Positions 13,288 to 21,608 are shown, counted from the stretch's first letter. The stretch: 64,000 bases of DNA from Paenibacillus phyllosphaerae (GCF_014192105.1 NZ_JACHXK010000002.1:369380-433379), one strand, 5' to 3'. Numbers and translations: made by a program. Notes: generated from the letters alone by a model not told the origin.

Positions 13288-14733
13288 ATGAGAAGGATGA
13301 CGAAAAAGATGGCAGCTGGTGTGCTGGCTGGTACGGTAATATTCGGAGCAGCGGGTTTCGCGGGAGGGTTTCAATCGAGCGCATTCGCCGCTGAGGTTAC
13401 TGACAGTACTGCGGGAACTCAACCGATGAACGAAGGACGAGGTTTCGGGTTCGGCTTGAATCAGGAAGCATTGCTCGCCGTTGTCGCTGATCTGCTCTCT
13501 ATTGATGAAGATACAGTTAGTGCGGCATTAAAGGAAGGGCAGACGCTGTCGGCGCTTGCGGAAGCCTATGACGTCGAAGAGGAGGAACTCGTAGAGGCGC
13601 TCGTAGAAGCGATTACGGTAACGATCGAGGAGCAGGTGACGGCGGGTACGCTAACCGAAGAGCAAGCTGAGCAGCAGTTGGACAACCTCGACGAACGCGT
13701 AACGCAGCTTGTGCAGAATAAGGGGATGCTTACGGGAGGCATAGCTGCTGGCGCTGGCGGCCAGATGTCTTACAGTGTGCTTGCGCTCAGCAGCGCAATA
13801 CTGGATATCGAAGAGGAGACGCTGCAAGCTTCGCTGCGCGAAGGCCAAACCTTAGTTGAAATCGCAGAAGAAGCGGGCTTATCGGAAGAAGAGTTTTTGG
13901 CCTTGCTGCTAGCAGCGGCTGAGCAAACGATCGAAGCGGCCGTGACGGCCGGAACGTTAACCGAAGATCAAAGCGAGCAGCAGCTGGAGCAGCTGGAGGA
14001 GCGTCTGGCGCAACAGATCGAGGGTACCATGGGACAAGGAGGAGCAGGCGCTCCGGGACAAGGCGCCGGCGGCAATGGGCAGTCCTCTAATGGACAGACA
14101 GGGGGGCAGTCCACAACCAAACCGAACACGACAACCGGGACTGCGACAACGACGAACAGCTCGCCAACCCTGACGGATATATCTGGCCACTGGGCGCAAA
14201 AAAATATTCAGGCTCTGGTCGATAAAGGCATTCTGACCGGCGACGCGAACAAGAAGTTCAATCCGAACGGTACGGTCACTCGAGAGCAGATCGCCACGAT
14301 GGTCGCCAAAGGCTTCGAGTTGGATAGCTCGGCAACGAGCGGCACAACAAGCTCTTTCTCGGACGTGGCTGCCAATCGCTGGTCGTCCAGTTATGTGGAA
14401 GCGACGAAGGACTATTTCACGACAAGCGGTAAATTCGAACCGACGAAGGAGGCCACACGTCTGGAAGTCGTCGTGACGCTCATTAAGGCGTATCTGGATA
14501 GCAATAGTTCGGTCGAATTGGTAAGCAGCGAGGAGGCGGAGACCATCCTGTCGGCCAAGTTCAAGGATGCGACATCGATTGCGGCGGCATCGCGTCCATA
14601 TGTGGCAACGGCGGTAGAGCTTGGCGTCGTGAACGGCGACAGCGCAGGCAAGTTCAACGCCTCGAAGACGGTGACGCGCGCGGAAATCGCTTCGATGCTG
14701 AACAGCATTCTGGCGCTGGTAGACAGCGAGTAG
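13288..14733 (+). CDS. Secreted SLH-domain protein with duplicated helical domain (481 aa)
   Basis: The start is ATG 13288 (AAAGGTGG upstream); GTG 13273 is an alternative. A signal peptide ends near SAFAAEV. Two homologous helical repeats of about 70-75 residues follow; each has I-(D/E)-E-(D/E)-T, then EGQTL..(I/L)AE, then TAGTLTE(E/D)Q..EQQL..L-(D/E)-ER. A Gly/Gln/Thr-rich linker (about 250-300) leads to three SLH domains (GHWAQKNIQALVDKGIL..., AANRWSSSY..., RPYVATAVELGVV...). Wall-attached through SLH; the role of the repeats is unknown. Encoded divergently from another SLH protein. Confidence 0.85.
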   Translation: MRRMTKKMAAGVLAGTVIFGAAGFAGGFQSSAFAAEVTDSTAGTQPMNEGRGFGFGLNQEALLAVVADLLSIDEDTVSAALKEGQTLSALAEAYDVEEEELVEALVEAITVTIEEQVTAGTLTEEQAEQQLDNLDERVTQLVQNKGMLTGGIAAGAGGQMSYSVLALSSAILDIEEETLQASLREGQTLVEIAEEAGLSEEEFLALLLAAAEQTIEAAVTAGTLTEDQSEQQLEQLEERLAQQIEGTMGQGGAGAPGQGAGGNGQSSNGQTGGQSTTKPNTTTGTATTTNSSPTLTDISGHWAQKNIQALVDKGILTGDANKKFNPNGTVTREQIATMVAKGFELDSSATSGTTSSFSDVAANRWSSSYVEATKDYFTTSGKFEPTKEATRLEVVVTLIKAYLDSNSSVELVSSEEAETILSAKFKDATSIAAASRPYVATAVELGVVNGDSAGKFNASKTVTRAEIASMLNSILALVDSE

Positions 14734-14743
14734 TAGGAGGGAG

Positions 14744-14768
14744 GCACCTGGAGACAGGTGCTTCTTTG
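14744..14768 (+). terminator. Terminator after the SLH gene
   Basis: GCACCTG-GAGA-CAGGTGC followed by TTCTTT. Confidence 0.75.
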
Positions 14769-14957
14769 CGCTCTAGCAGTAACTTGCACCTGATTCCGGT
14801 ATGTTTACAGGGACGTCATTTACCAGGGCGGCTTTCGTGCTTCATGCGCTATAAGCTGAGTATTAGCTTAATGTTTTCTAATCGTACTCAGTTATTCCCT
14901 TTTTCAGTGTATTCTGGAGGTTGTAGAGTTGAATCGTTGGTGAGGGGAAAACATCTT

Positions 14958-15131
14958 ATGCGCTTCCGGCATCTTGAAGAAAAGATTGAAACCATGCGTC
15001 TCTTCATGAATATTGCAGCTGCTCATTCCACATATTCTGACGTACTAAAAATAAGCCAGCGACTGGATGAGCTTATTAATGAATTTTATAGAGATAAAGA
15101 AAGAAGTGCCGAGGCTTATCTGAAAAAGTAA
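14958..15131 (+). CDS. Spo0E-family aspartyl-phosphate phosphatase (57 aa)
   Basis: The start is ATG 14958 behind a GAGGGGAAA site; longer in-frame extensions lack ribosome sites. The whole protein is the two-helix hairpin of the Spo0E family: LEEKIETMRLFMN, a loop, then VLKISQRLDELINEFY with the signature S-Q-x-x-D. Such proteins dephosphorylate Spo0A~P and restrain entry into sporulation, fitting this spore-former. Stand-alone gene downstream of the SLH protein. Confidence 0.85.
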   Translation: MRFRHLEEKIETMRLFMNIAAAHSTYSDVLKISQRLDELINEFYRDKERSAEAYLKK

Positions 15132-15268
15132 AACCGCTTACCGGATCGAATCGGCAGGCGGCTTATTTGGAAAAGTACGATCAAGGTAGTGGGGGGAGTC
15201 CTGAATAGTATTAGTAAACGAGCGTTTAGAGCTAGGAAGGCAACTAGTCGACTTTCCGGAAAAATAAA

Positions 15269-15294
15269 AAAGCCCTTGATAATCAAGGGCTTAC
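15269..15294 (-). terminator. Terminator of the tRNA-Val pair (minus strand)
   Basis: AAGCCCTTGA-TTA-TCAAGGGCTT with a T-run on the minus strand, directly after the tRNA genes. Confidence 0.85.
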
Positions 15295-15299
15295 GTGTA

Positions 15300-15372
15300 T
15301 GATCTGTAGTGGGCTCGAACCACTGACCCCTACCCTGTCAAGATAGTGCTCTCCCAGCTGAGCTAACAGATC
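15300..15372 (-). tRNA. tRNA-Val(GAC), copy 1
   Basis: 73-nt cloverleaf on the minus strand: acceptor GATCTGT/ACAGATC, D arm GCTC...GAGC, anticodon stem CTATC/GGTAG around loop TTGACAG (anticodon GAC), T arm AGTGG-TTCGAGC-CCACT, discriminator A. CCA is not encoded. Downstream of the two copies. Confidence 0.95.
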
Positions 15373-15381
15373 ATAATATGG

Positions 15382-15454
15382 TGATCTGTAGTGGGCTCGA
15401 ACCACTGACCCCCACCCTGTCAAGATGGTGCTCTCCCAGCTGAGCTAACAGATC
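15382..15454 (-). tRNA. tRNA-Val(GAC), copy 2
   Basis: Same cloverleaf as the copy at 15300, nine bases away, but the anticodon stem is CCATC/GGTGG: one U-A pair is replaced by C-G through two compensating changes. All other visible positions are the same. CCA is not encoded. Confidence 0.95.
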
Positions 15455-15544
15455 GTATAGAAAACGTTATTCGTTTGCAGTGACAAGTACTAATATATCA
15501 ACTTGCCCACATGATGTCAACCCTATTTTTTGTTTTTATTAAAA

Positions 15545-15578
15545 AATCCTGAAAGCAAGCGGTGCTGCCTTCAGGATT
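15545..15578 (-). terminator. Terminator of the small Gln-rich gene
   Basis: AATCCTGAA pairs with TTCAGGATT, with T-rich DNA following on the minus strand. Confidence 0.75.
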
Positions 15579-15588
15579 ACCTGCAGAA

Positions 15589-15780
15589 TTACTGTTTGGC
15601 GCTTGGAATATCGCATTTGTTCGCAATGAAGTTGATCTGATTCTCCAGCCGGTTGATCTCTTCTTGCGACTCTTGCGAGGAGTTGCCGGAAGAGGTTAAT
15701 GACGCTAATTGCTGCTTCAGCTGATGCAGATCGTCCGACGCATTCGAGCAGTCGTAGTTGCTCTCCAATTGATCGACCAC
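15589..15780 (-). CDS. Small Gln/Asn-rich helical protein (63 aa)
   Basis: GTG 15780 is chosen as start because AAGGAGG lies seven bases upstream; the longer frame from TTG 15840 lacks a ribosome site. The protein is polar: one predicted amphipathic helix pair (DDLHQLKQQLASL and QEEINRLENQINFIANK) and two Cys (in YDCSN and KCDIP). No family is recognised. It may be a small spore or regulatory protein, but there is no direct evidence. Confidence 0.6.
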   Translation of the reverse strand: MVDQLESNYDCSNASDDLHQLKQQLASLTSSGNSSQESQEEINRLENQINFIANKCDIPSAKQ

Positions 15781-15938
15781 CAAGATTCCTCCTTCTTCGG
15801 GGACAAATTTACTCGTATAGTATGGACGCAAATTGTTCAAATATGTACGTTCTAAATCCCCGTAGCCAATACTAAATGGTCCGCTTCCATCATATGGTTA
15901 ACTATCGGAGCGATCGATGAGAGGCAGGTTGGTGGCGG

Positions 15939-16112
15939 ATGATGAACGAGGCGATCTACTTAGCGGTCTGGTTGATGGGGCTATTCGGGATTGTTGGAGT
16001 CGTCAGTTGGTGCTTGGCCAGAATGGTCATTGATGACTCGATGAATTATGATGAACAGCATGTCTGGCAGCGGAAACTGCCGCAATGGGTAAAGGAAGAA
16101 AAGAAGAGGTAA
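15939..16112 (+). CDS. Small single-pass membrane protein (57 aa)
   Basis: ATG 15939 (or 15942) opens a 57-codon frame. Residues about 5-28 form one membrane helix (IYLAVWLMGLFGIVGVVSWCLA), followed by an acidic then Lys-rich cytoplasmic tail. The ribosome site is weak (GGTGGCGG directly upstream). Function unknown; it is followed by a lipoprotein gene on the same strand. Confidence 0.5.
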   Translation: MMNEAIYLAVWLMGLFGIVGVVSWCLARMVIDDSMNYDEQHVWQRKLPQWVKEEKKR

Positions 16113-16182
16113 GGCCAAGTTTATCCAGCTGCAAGCAAGCCGATACTATTCCCATTGCTGTTAGGAGTAGGGGGAATGTTAG

Positions 16183-16413
16183 TTGTTACGCGTAATTATA
16201 GGGCTGGCTTGTCTGCTGATCTGTTCCGGTTGCATAAAGGCAGGGACTAATCCGAACGAAGAGATGGAGCGTGTAATCCAATCGCCGGGCGATCGAGCGG
16301 TGTTCGGAAGCGTATATGGCGAAGGCGATGATGGCGAAGAGCAGGAGCTTGCGCCGAGGAAATTGGGTACGAACAAAGGAAACTTTCGTCCGCCGCTCGG
16401 ATCCACGAAATAA
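16183..16413 (+). CDS. Small putative lipoprotein (76 aa)
   Basis: It starts at TTG 16183 after GGGGGAA. The first 17 residues are a lipoprotein signal with lipobox L-I-C-S-G-C, so Cys17 would be lipidated and the protein anchored outside the membrane. The remaining 59 residues are polar and acidic, then basic, without a known motif. Function unknown. Confidence 0.65.
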   Translation: MLRVIIGLACLLICSGCIKAGTNPNEEMERVIQSPGDRAVFGSVYGEGDDGEEQELAPRKLGTNKGNFRPPLGSTK

Positions 16414-16418
16414 ATAAA

Positions 16419-16460
16419 AGACAAGATCCGGCCGCGATGAGGAGCAGCCGGATCTTGTCT
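16419..16460. terminator. Bidirectional terminator
   Basis: AGACAAGATCCGGC pairs with GCCGGATCTTGTCT (14 bp) between the convergent lipoprotein gene and the 35-residue membrane protein gene. Confidence 0.75.
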
Positions 16461-16566
16461 ATTCATCGTCTTCCCATTTGCGGGAGTAGGCTTTCTTGGT
16501 CACGAAGAGGAAGAGCGCGGTTAAGCCGAGCGCAATTAGAATAGCTAAGATATAAACTAAAGTCAC
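16459..16566 (-). CDS. Tiny membrane protein, YtzI-like (35 aa)
   Basis: It starts at GTG 16566 behind AAAGGAG on the minus strand and is missed by length cut-offs. One membrane helix (VYILAILIALGLTALFLFV), then TKKAYSRKWEDDE. The short helix plus AYS.K tail is like the YtzI-type small membrane proteins of Bacilli; the acidic end also recalls CcoS-type assembly peptides. The good ribosome site and compact layout support a real gene; the role is unknown. Confidence 0.55.
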   Translation of the reverse strand: MTLVYILAILIALGLTALFLFVTKKAYSRKWEDDE

Positions 16567-16719
16567 GTTCGCGAAGACTCCTTTCAGCAGACAAGTCGTT
16601 ACGTCCTATCATACTTGATCTTGGCGCATATGAGAAGCGAGGATCGGGTATCCTAGCATCATGCTCACATCGGCGGAGCATAGCAGGAAAGTAGGATTCT
16701 ACAAAGGAGGACTTCGAAC

Positions 16720-16998
16720 ATGATGAACCAGAACGAAGGCCAGTATACGGAAGGACAAGCGATCGCGCAAGACAACCGTGAAACATTTGTAGCAGTCCAA
16801 AAAAACGGCGACGGCGACCTGACGGCATTCCAAACCTCGTCTGGCCGAATGCTCGATTATAATCAAGCGCTGCAGGAAGTGCAGGCCGGCCGCATTGCGG
16901 GCGTGAATGCCTTCAAAGGACGTGACGGCGAGACGTATATTCGCGGCGACGCGGACGGCGATCCAACGAACAATCTGGACAATCTGCCTATATTCTAG
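16720..16998 (+). CDS. DUF3892-like protein (92 aa)
   Basis: ATG 16720 or 16723 follows a perfect AAAGGAGG. After a polar N-terminus (about 20 residues) the sequence fits the DUF3892 pattern: FVAVQKNGDGDLTAFQTSSG, a helix with AL.EVQ.G.I.GVNAFKG, then RDGETYIRGDADG and a final LDNLPIF. Proteins of this family are small, common in Bacilli and uncharacterised. Confidence 0.8.
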   Translation: MMNQNEGQYTEGQAIAQDNRETFVAVQKNGDGDLTAFQTSSGRMLDYNQALQEVQAGRIAGVNAFKGRDGETYIRGDADGDPTNNLDNLPIF

Positions 16999-17019
16999 CC
17001 ATCGTTAATGGCATAAACG

Positions 17020-17052
17020 AAAGGCTCGCGGAGCGATTCCGCGGGCCTTTTA
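17020..17052. terminator. Bidirectional terminator
   Basis: AAAGGCTCGCGGA pairs with TCCGCGGGCCTTT, with T-rich ends, between convergent genes. Confidence 0.75.
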
Positions 17053-17778
17053 GTCGATGCTATACACTTTATGCTGCTCCACGAATTGCATGGGGCCTGT
17101 CCGCCCGCGATATTGGGGCATCGTGTCATCGTAATGCATGAGCCAGATCCGTTCTTGAATCGAAGCCGGCAGCGTGAGCAACTGATCAAGCGTGGCGTGC
17201 ACAGCGCCTGGCGGTTTCAACTGGCAATCGTGAAAAATCTTCGTGCATCCTTGTTCGACCAGCTGATTAAGCAGGCCCGCATCGAACTTCATGTCCGCAG
17301 AATAGAAGAACGTATCATTAATGAAGAAAGAGTAGCTCGCTTTATTCGGAATATGCTTCGTTCGAATCGGCGTTACTTCGATCCCCGGCGAGATGAACGC
17401 TCGTTCTCCTTCCTGCAGCGGATGCACCTCGAAGTAAGCATCGAGCGAGGTCAGTTCCTCTTGCATGAGCCCGCCTTTCAGGGTCGTCTCCCAGAGGGGC
17501 TCAATCAGCGGGGCAGGTATGTATAATGGGACTTTGCGTTTGTGGACGAATTTCATTTGGAAAGCGAATTCTTCCATGCCCCCGACGTGGTCGGCATGAA
17601 TATGGCTAATGAGCAAAGCGTCGATCTCGCTGAAGCTCTTACCGAGCCGATGAAGCGCCAGGGGAGCCGTAATCCCGCAATCGAGCAGAACGGTCTGCCC
17701 ATGGGCATGCAGAAGCGCATTATTATTGTAGTATTGCTTGGCGAACGCGCTCCCTGTGCCTAGCATTTGAATATTCAA
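17050..17778 (-). CDS. Metallo-beta-lactamase-fold hydrolase (242 aa)
   Basis: The metal-binding signature HIHADHVGG is at about residues 60-68, preceded by the opening NIQMLGTGSAF and LLDCG strands typical of RNase Z/YhfI-like hydrolases. A later His/Asp set (SADMKFD, FHDCQL, WLMHYDD) completes the two-metal site. It starts at TTG 17778 with AGGGGGA upstream. It could be a phosphodiesterase of the RNase Z/PhnP group; the insertion that binds tRNA in true RNase Z is not evident. Substrate unknown. Confidence 0.8.
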   Translation of the reverse strand: MNIQMLGTGSAFAKQYYNNNALLHAHGQTVLLDCGITAPLALHRLGKSFSEIDALLISHIHADHVGGMEEFAFQMKFVHKRKVPLYIPAPLIEPLWETTLKGGLMQEELTSLDAYFEVHPLQEGERAFISPGIEVTPIRTKHIPNKASYSFFINDTFFYSADMKFDAGLLNQLVEQGCTKIFHDCQLKPPGAVHATLDQLLTLPASIQERIWLMHYDDTMPQYRGRTGPMQFVEQHKVYSID

Positions 17779-17962
17779 CCGCGTGTATCCCCCTTGATTG
17801 TGGGCATCTTTGATCTTAAATTTATCATCTTCGAGTTGAAATGGAAAGGGGACTTTCGCTAAAAAGTGACAATTCGTCGCAAAAATCCGAGCACGCTAAA
17901 CCATTATCCTTCATAGAATACAACAGCTATTCATTGAAAAAGGGGCAGGTGTATCGGGCGTT

Positions 17963-18166
17963 ATGAGCAAAGGCAAAGGAAAAGCGGTCAAGAAACAAAA
18001 ATCCCCGTCCGAACGGAAACAGGCAGTCCTTAAAATGGTATTATCGGGAACGTGCGCAGTATGTAAAACACCTTGTGCCCGCGGAATGCGCTATCTCGAG
18101 AGTATGCAAGAGCCCGGAGCTGTCGGCAAAGGCGTTCCTTGCATTCTAACAAGAACTTATATTTAA
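17963..18166 (+). CDS. Small basic Cys-rich protein (67 aa)
   Basis: ATG 17963. The first 20 residues are very Lys-rich; the rest has four Cys: C-x-x-C-x-x-x-C in CAVCKTPCARG and a last one in VPCIL. The spacing suggests a metal or disulphide centre. No family is recognised, and the ribosome site is poor, so the exact start is uncertain. Confidence 0.5.
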   Translation: MSKGKGKAVKKQKSPSERKQAVLKMVLSGTCAVCKTPCARGMRYLESMQEPGAVGKGVPCILTRTYI

Positions 18167-18309
18167 GCAAAAAATATTTCCTGGGGAACCGCATTATGCA
18201 ACATTTTTTGACAAAACCTTCATGAAATAAAATTGAATTGTGTGCGCAACTTTCAAATAAAACCCGAGTATAACCTTACATCCAGACAACCGGATGGAGG
18301 GTAACAAGC

Positions 18310-18873
18310 ATGAAGTACAAGAGGCTGCTCATCTTGCTGCTGGTGATGTCGTTATGGGGCGGTACGATGATGTTTGCCGATTCCGCAGCCCAGAAGGTGC
18401 GGGTATTCGTCAACGGTGCAGAAGTGGAAGATGCAGGTATTATTTCAGAAGGCAAGACATATTTAGCGGTAAGACAACTGGCCAGCACGCTGCAGTCACT
18501 CGTATTCTGGGATGAGACCACGAAGAAGGTGACCGTCTTCAAGCCGAATGTCCATATGTTCTTATTCCAAGACAATACGATCTTCGGCAATGTCAACAAA
18601 GGGGGCAAATACACGTTCAAAGTGTTCGCCCAGATTGATAACTTGTTGACGGATATTGCAGCGGTGAAGGTATCCATCTTCGATCCTTCCGGAACGGAGA
18701 AAGTGATCCAGTCCCAGAACGTAACCACATCCAAGGATAACTTCTGGTTCAGGACCGAAGATGTGAAGTATAACTTTGATTCGGCTGGCAAATATTCCGT
18801 TCGTTTCTTTATGAAAGTGACTGCGAACGAAGATTGGAAGCTGGTTTCAGAGAAAACGATCACAGCGCAATAA
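18310..18873 (+). CDS. Secreted copper-amine-oxidase N-terminal-domain-like protein (187 aa)
   Basis: GGAGGG precedes ATG 18310. The signal peptide is residues 1-24 (LLILLLVMSLWGG...MFAD). Residues about 28-80 match the small copper-amine-oxidase N-terminal (stalk) domain common in Paenibacillaceae: VRVFVNG, then GKTYLAVRQLASTL, then VFWDETTKKVTVFK. The C-terminal 100 residues form an Ig-like beta domain. It is likely exported and wall-associated; it is not an oxidase, since no catalytic domain is present. Confidence 0.75.
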   Translation: MKYKRLLILLLVMSLWGGTMMFADSAAQKVRVFVNGAEVEDAGIISEGKTYLAVRQLASTLQSLVFWDETTKKVTVFKPNVHMFLFQDNTIFGNVNKGGKYTFKVFAQIDNLLTDIAAVKVSIFDPSGTEKVIQSQNVTTSKDNFWFRTEDVKYNFDSAGKYSVRFFMKVTANEDWKLVSEKTITAQ

Positions 18874-18881
18874 ACGGTACG

Positions 18882-18920
18882 AAGAGCGCCTTTGCAGCCA
18901 TGCTGCAAGGGCGCTTTTGT
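18882..18920 (+). terminator. Terminator
   Basis: GAGCGCC-TTTGCAGC pairs with GCTGCAAGGGCGC and is followed by TTTTG. Confidence 0.75.
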
Positions 18921-18993
18921 TTGACCGGGCGATTGCTCTCATGTTACGATAAGAAGGAAAGGCAATTTCAGATTTGTGAAATGAGGGTATACC

Positions 18994-19302
18994 ATGAGCG
19001 AGCATCAACATGATGACAACTGCGGCTGCGGCGAAGACCATGAGCATGAAGATCATGTATTCGTCGTAACGGATGAGGAAGGCAACGAGCGTGAGATGGT
19101 AATGGTCTACACGTTCGAATCCGAACAGCAAGCTTATGCTGTCTTGATCGATCGCAACGATCCGGAAGAAGACGGCGTTATTTTCCGCATTGAAGAAGAA
19201 GACGACGAGGCATTCCTCGTTGGAATCGAAGACGATGCAGAGTGGGATCGTGTTACGAAGATCTACGAAGAGATCGCACAACGCGAGAATGGCCAAGCGT
19301 AA
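18994..19302 (+). CDS. DUF1292 protein (YrzB-like) with His-rich N-terminus (102 aa)
   Basis: The core (about 22-95) is DUF1292: VFVVTDEEGNERE, then FESEQQAYAVLID and DEAFLVGIEDDAEWDRV, found next to yrrK/ruvX in many Firmicutes. The first 20 residues add a His/Cys cluster (HQHDDNCGCGEDHEHEDH) that could bind metal. Function of the family is unknown. Cytoplasmic and strongly acidic. Confidence 0.85.
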   Translation: MSEHQHDDNCGCGEDHEHEDHVFVVTDEEGNEREMVMVYTFESEQQAYAVLIDRNDPEEDGVIFRIEEEDDEAFLVGIEDDAEWDRVTKIYEEIAQRENGQA

Positions 19303-19337
19303 GACTTCTTGCGTCTTACGTATAGAGATTGACTAGG

Positions 19338-19373
19338 AATCCGGCAGCCGCTTACGGCATGCCGGATTTTTTT
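19338..19373. terminator. Bidirectional terminator
   Basis: AATCCGGCA pairs with TGCCGGATT plus T-run, between convergent genes. Confidence 0.8.
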
Positions 19374-19378
19374 AGTGC

Positions 19379-19798
19379 CTATTTGCGCGGATTGTAATAG
19401 ATCGTTCGTCCATTGAAGAGACGAAGCTGGGCTTTTAGCTGCTTCGCCATATATTTGCAAAGCTCTAGCGCCTTGGCTTTATCGCCGTGTGTCGCGTCGT
19501 CGGGCAAGGTAACTTGTACATAATGAAAGGTTTGTTCTTCTTCCGTGCGGGAACCGACCGCGAACAGAATGTATCGATAACCCGTCTCGGTTCCTTTCAA
19601 ATAAAACCATTGCTGTTCTTCCTCCGGCTTCGTCTCGACGGAGTAGGGAAATGCGGCAGAAGCGTAATTCCAGTCCAGCTGCTGTCCTGTGAGCGATGTC
19701 TGTTCACGATAGTGCGTAAGGCGTGCTTTCACGTCATCTAGTTCCATCCGATTGACCGTTGAACCCGATACTAATGTGATGTAAGCGCTTTGGCTCAT
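19379..19798 (-). CDS. DUF1885 family protein (139 aa)
   Basis: The start is ATG 19798 (GAGGTGG upstream). It matches the DUF1885 pattern from end to end: SAYITLVSGS, then QQLDWNYASAAFPY, WFYLKG, VTLPDDATHGDKAKA and the closing LFNGRTIYYNPRK. The family is small, restricted to Bacilli and uncharacterised. Confidence 0.85.
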   Translation of the reverse strand: MSQSAYITLVSGSTVNRMELDDVKARLTHYREQTSLTGQQLDWNYASAAFPYSVETKPEEEQQWFYLKGTETGYRYILFAVGSRTEEEQTFHYVQVTLPDDATHGDKAKALELCKYMAKQLKAQLRLFNGRTIYYNPRK

Positions 19799-19877
19799 CG
19801 TAAGCGTCACCCCCACCTCATCATAGCACTTCGCTCTATACTCTTACAACAATTTCCAATAATGAACGGTTTAATGA

Positions 19878-19908
19878 AAAAAGACCGGAAGCGAATGCTT
19901 CCGATCTT
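19878..19908 (-). terminator. Terminator of speA
   Basis: On the minus strand AAGATCGGAAGC pairs with GCTTCCGGTCTT, then a T-run. Confidence 0.8.
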
Positions 19909-19929
19909 GTGATCTTGTACGGCGGTCGA

Positions 19930-21399
19930 TTAAAATATCGCTTCTTCCTCAACGATGACCTTTACGAACTGAATGCTGCGGTCTTCAGGACCTTTGACCG
20001 GCAGGCCAACTTCGACATGGTCGACGATGTAGTCGATATTTTGTTGCGAAATAACCTCGCCCGGTAGAAGAATCGGGATGCCAGGCGGGTATACATAAAT
20101 AAACTCGGCGATAATCCGTCCCGCAGATTCCTTGAACGGCACAACTTCGGTCTCGCCGTAGAAGGCTTCGCGCGGCGTAAGCGACAGCTGAGGGATCTCA
20201 GGAATTTTGACCACGAGCTCCTGGACCTCATTGCGCTCGTAATGCGTCTTCGCGAGATCGCGAAGCGCGGTTAGGAGCGTGTCCACCGAATCTTGGGTAT
20301 CTCCTGGCGTAATCAGGGCGAGAATGTTGTACATATCGCTTAACTCGACTTCGAGATTGTAATGCTCGCGAAGCCAATTCTCGCACTCATAGCCGGTGAT
20401 GCCCAGGTGGCGTACATGGATCGTAACTTTGGTCGGATCATAATCGAATGTTGCTTCGCCGCCGAGAATTTCTTCGCCCGGGCAATACAGACCGGGAATT
20501 TCGTTGATTGCGTTCCGTGCGCTCTGAGCAAGCTCGATTGCTTTCTCTGCGATCTCATGTCCATGAAGAGCCAGATTCCGGCGCGACGTGTCCAGGGAAG
20601 AAAGCAGAATGTAGGAAGTCGATGTCGTCGTCAACATGCTGATGATGGTCTGTACGCGATGCGGATTAACGCGACCTTTGCGCACATTGAGCACCGAGCT
20701 CTGGGTCATCGAGCCGCCCAGTTTGTGAACGCTTGTAGCAGCCATATCGGCTCCGGCTTGCATGGCTGACATCGGCAACTTCTCATGGAAGTGAATGAGC
20801 ACGCCATGCGCTTCATCGACGAGAACCGGAATATCGTAGCTGTGTACGAGATCGACGATTTCCTTCAGGTTCGCGCACACGCCGAAGTAGGTCGGGTTAA
20901 TAACGAGTACGGCCTTCGCATCGGGGTGCTTCTCCAACGCGCGTTTGACCGAACGGGTCGTAATGCCATGGTCGATGCCGAGATTCTCATCCCGCGCCGG
21001 CGAGATGAAGACAGGACGCGCGCCCGCAAAGATGATCGCCGACATAATCGACTTATGGACGTTGCGCGGTACCATAATCTTGTCCCCTGGCGAGCAGACC
21101 GACAGGATCATCGTCATAATCGCGCCGCTTGTTCCTTGAACGGAAAAAAGGGTATAATCGGCTCCGAATGCATCGGCTGCCAATTTCTGTGCTTCTTCAA
21201 TAACGCCCGTTGGCTGATGCAGGTCATCGAGCGGAGCAATATTAATCAGGTCGATCGACAGTGCGTTGTCGCCGATAAATTCCCGGAATTCAGGATCTGA
21301 GCCTTGTCCTTTCTTATGTCCGGGGATATGGAACTGCACTGGGTTTTGTGCCGCGTGCTCGCGCAATTTGCTGAACAGCGGGGTCCGGGTATGATCCAT
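19930..21399 (-). CDS. speA: Arginine decarboxylase-type PLP enzyme
   Basis: 489 residues of the Orn/Lys/Arg decarboxylase fold I family as found in Gram-positives: FHIPGHKKGQG near the start, a PLP-ring contact in GTSGAI, VDEAHGVLIHF (Asp-x-x-His), and the Schiff-base Lys in TSVHKLGGS, then the C-terminal domain. It likely converts arginine to agmatine for polyamine synthesis, as SpeA of B. subtilis; lysine as substrate (YaaO/CadA-like) cannot be excluded. Transcribed alone, opposite to the MFS genes. Confidence 0.88.
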   Translation of the reverse strand: MDHTRTPLFSKLREHAAQNPVQFHIPGHKKGQGSDPEFREFIGDNALSIDLINIAPLDDLHQPTGVIEEAQKLAADAFGADYTLFSVQGTSGAIMTMILSVCSPGDKIMVPRNVHKSIMSAIIFAGARPVFISPARDENLGIDHGITTRSVKRALEKHPDAKAVLVINPTYFGVCANLKEIVDLVHSYDIPVLVDEAHGVLIHFHEKLPMSAMQAGADMAATSVHKLGGSMTQSSVLNVRKGRVNPHRVQTIISMLTTTSTSYILLSSLDTSRRNLALHGHEIAEKAIELAQSARNAINEIPGLYCPGEEILGGEATFDYDPTKVTIHVRHLGITGYECENWLREHYNLEVELSDMYNILALITPGDTQDSVDTLLTALRDLAKTHYERNEVQELVVKIPEIPQLSLTPREAFYGETEVVPFKESAGRIIAEFIYVYPPGIPILLPGEVISQQNIDYIVDHVEVGLPVKGPEDRSIQFVKVIVEEEAIF

Positions 21400-21608
21400 T
21401 TCGCTTCATCCCTTACCTTTCGTCATGAATTCGATGTATTCTTCAATCAAACAAACAAGGTTGAGTATAGCAAAAACAGGGGGGATTGCAAGAAACTTTT
21501 TTGTTGAAACTAGGGTAATGATTCTTCAGGCGGCAGCTTGTCAATGTCAAGTGTTGCCAAGGGGGAATCGCATTTCTCCTAACGTACATGCAGGAAAGGA
21601 GATTTTAT

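Noticed and set aside
13073-13291. 72-codon plus-strand frame between the SLH genes, and an alternative frame reading GNRIREYRK then a stop
   Set aside because: No ribosome site, and the XRE-like look is limited to a few residues interrupted by a stop, so chance is more likely than a gene remnant.
14766-14957. Upstream extension of the Spo0E-like gene
   Set aside because: No ribosome site and no family similarity before ATG 14958, which starts the Spo0E domain.
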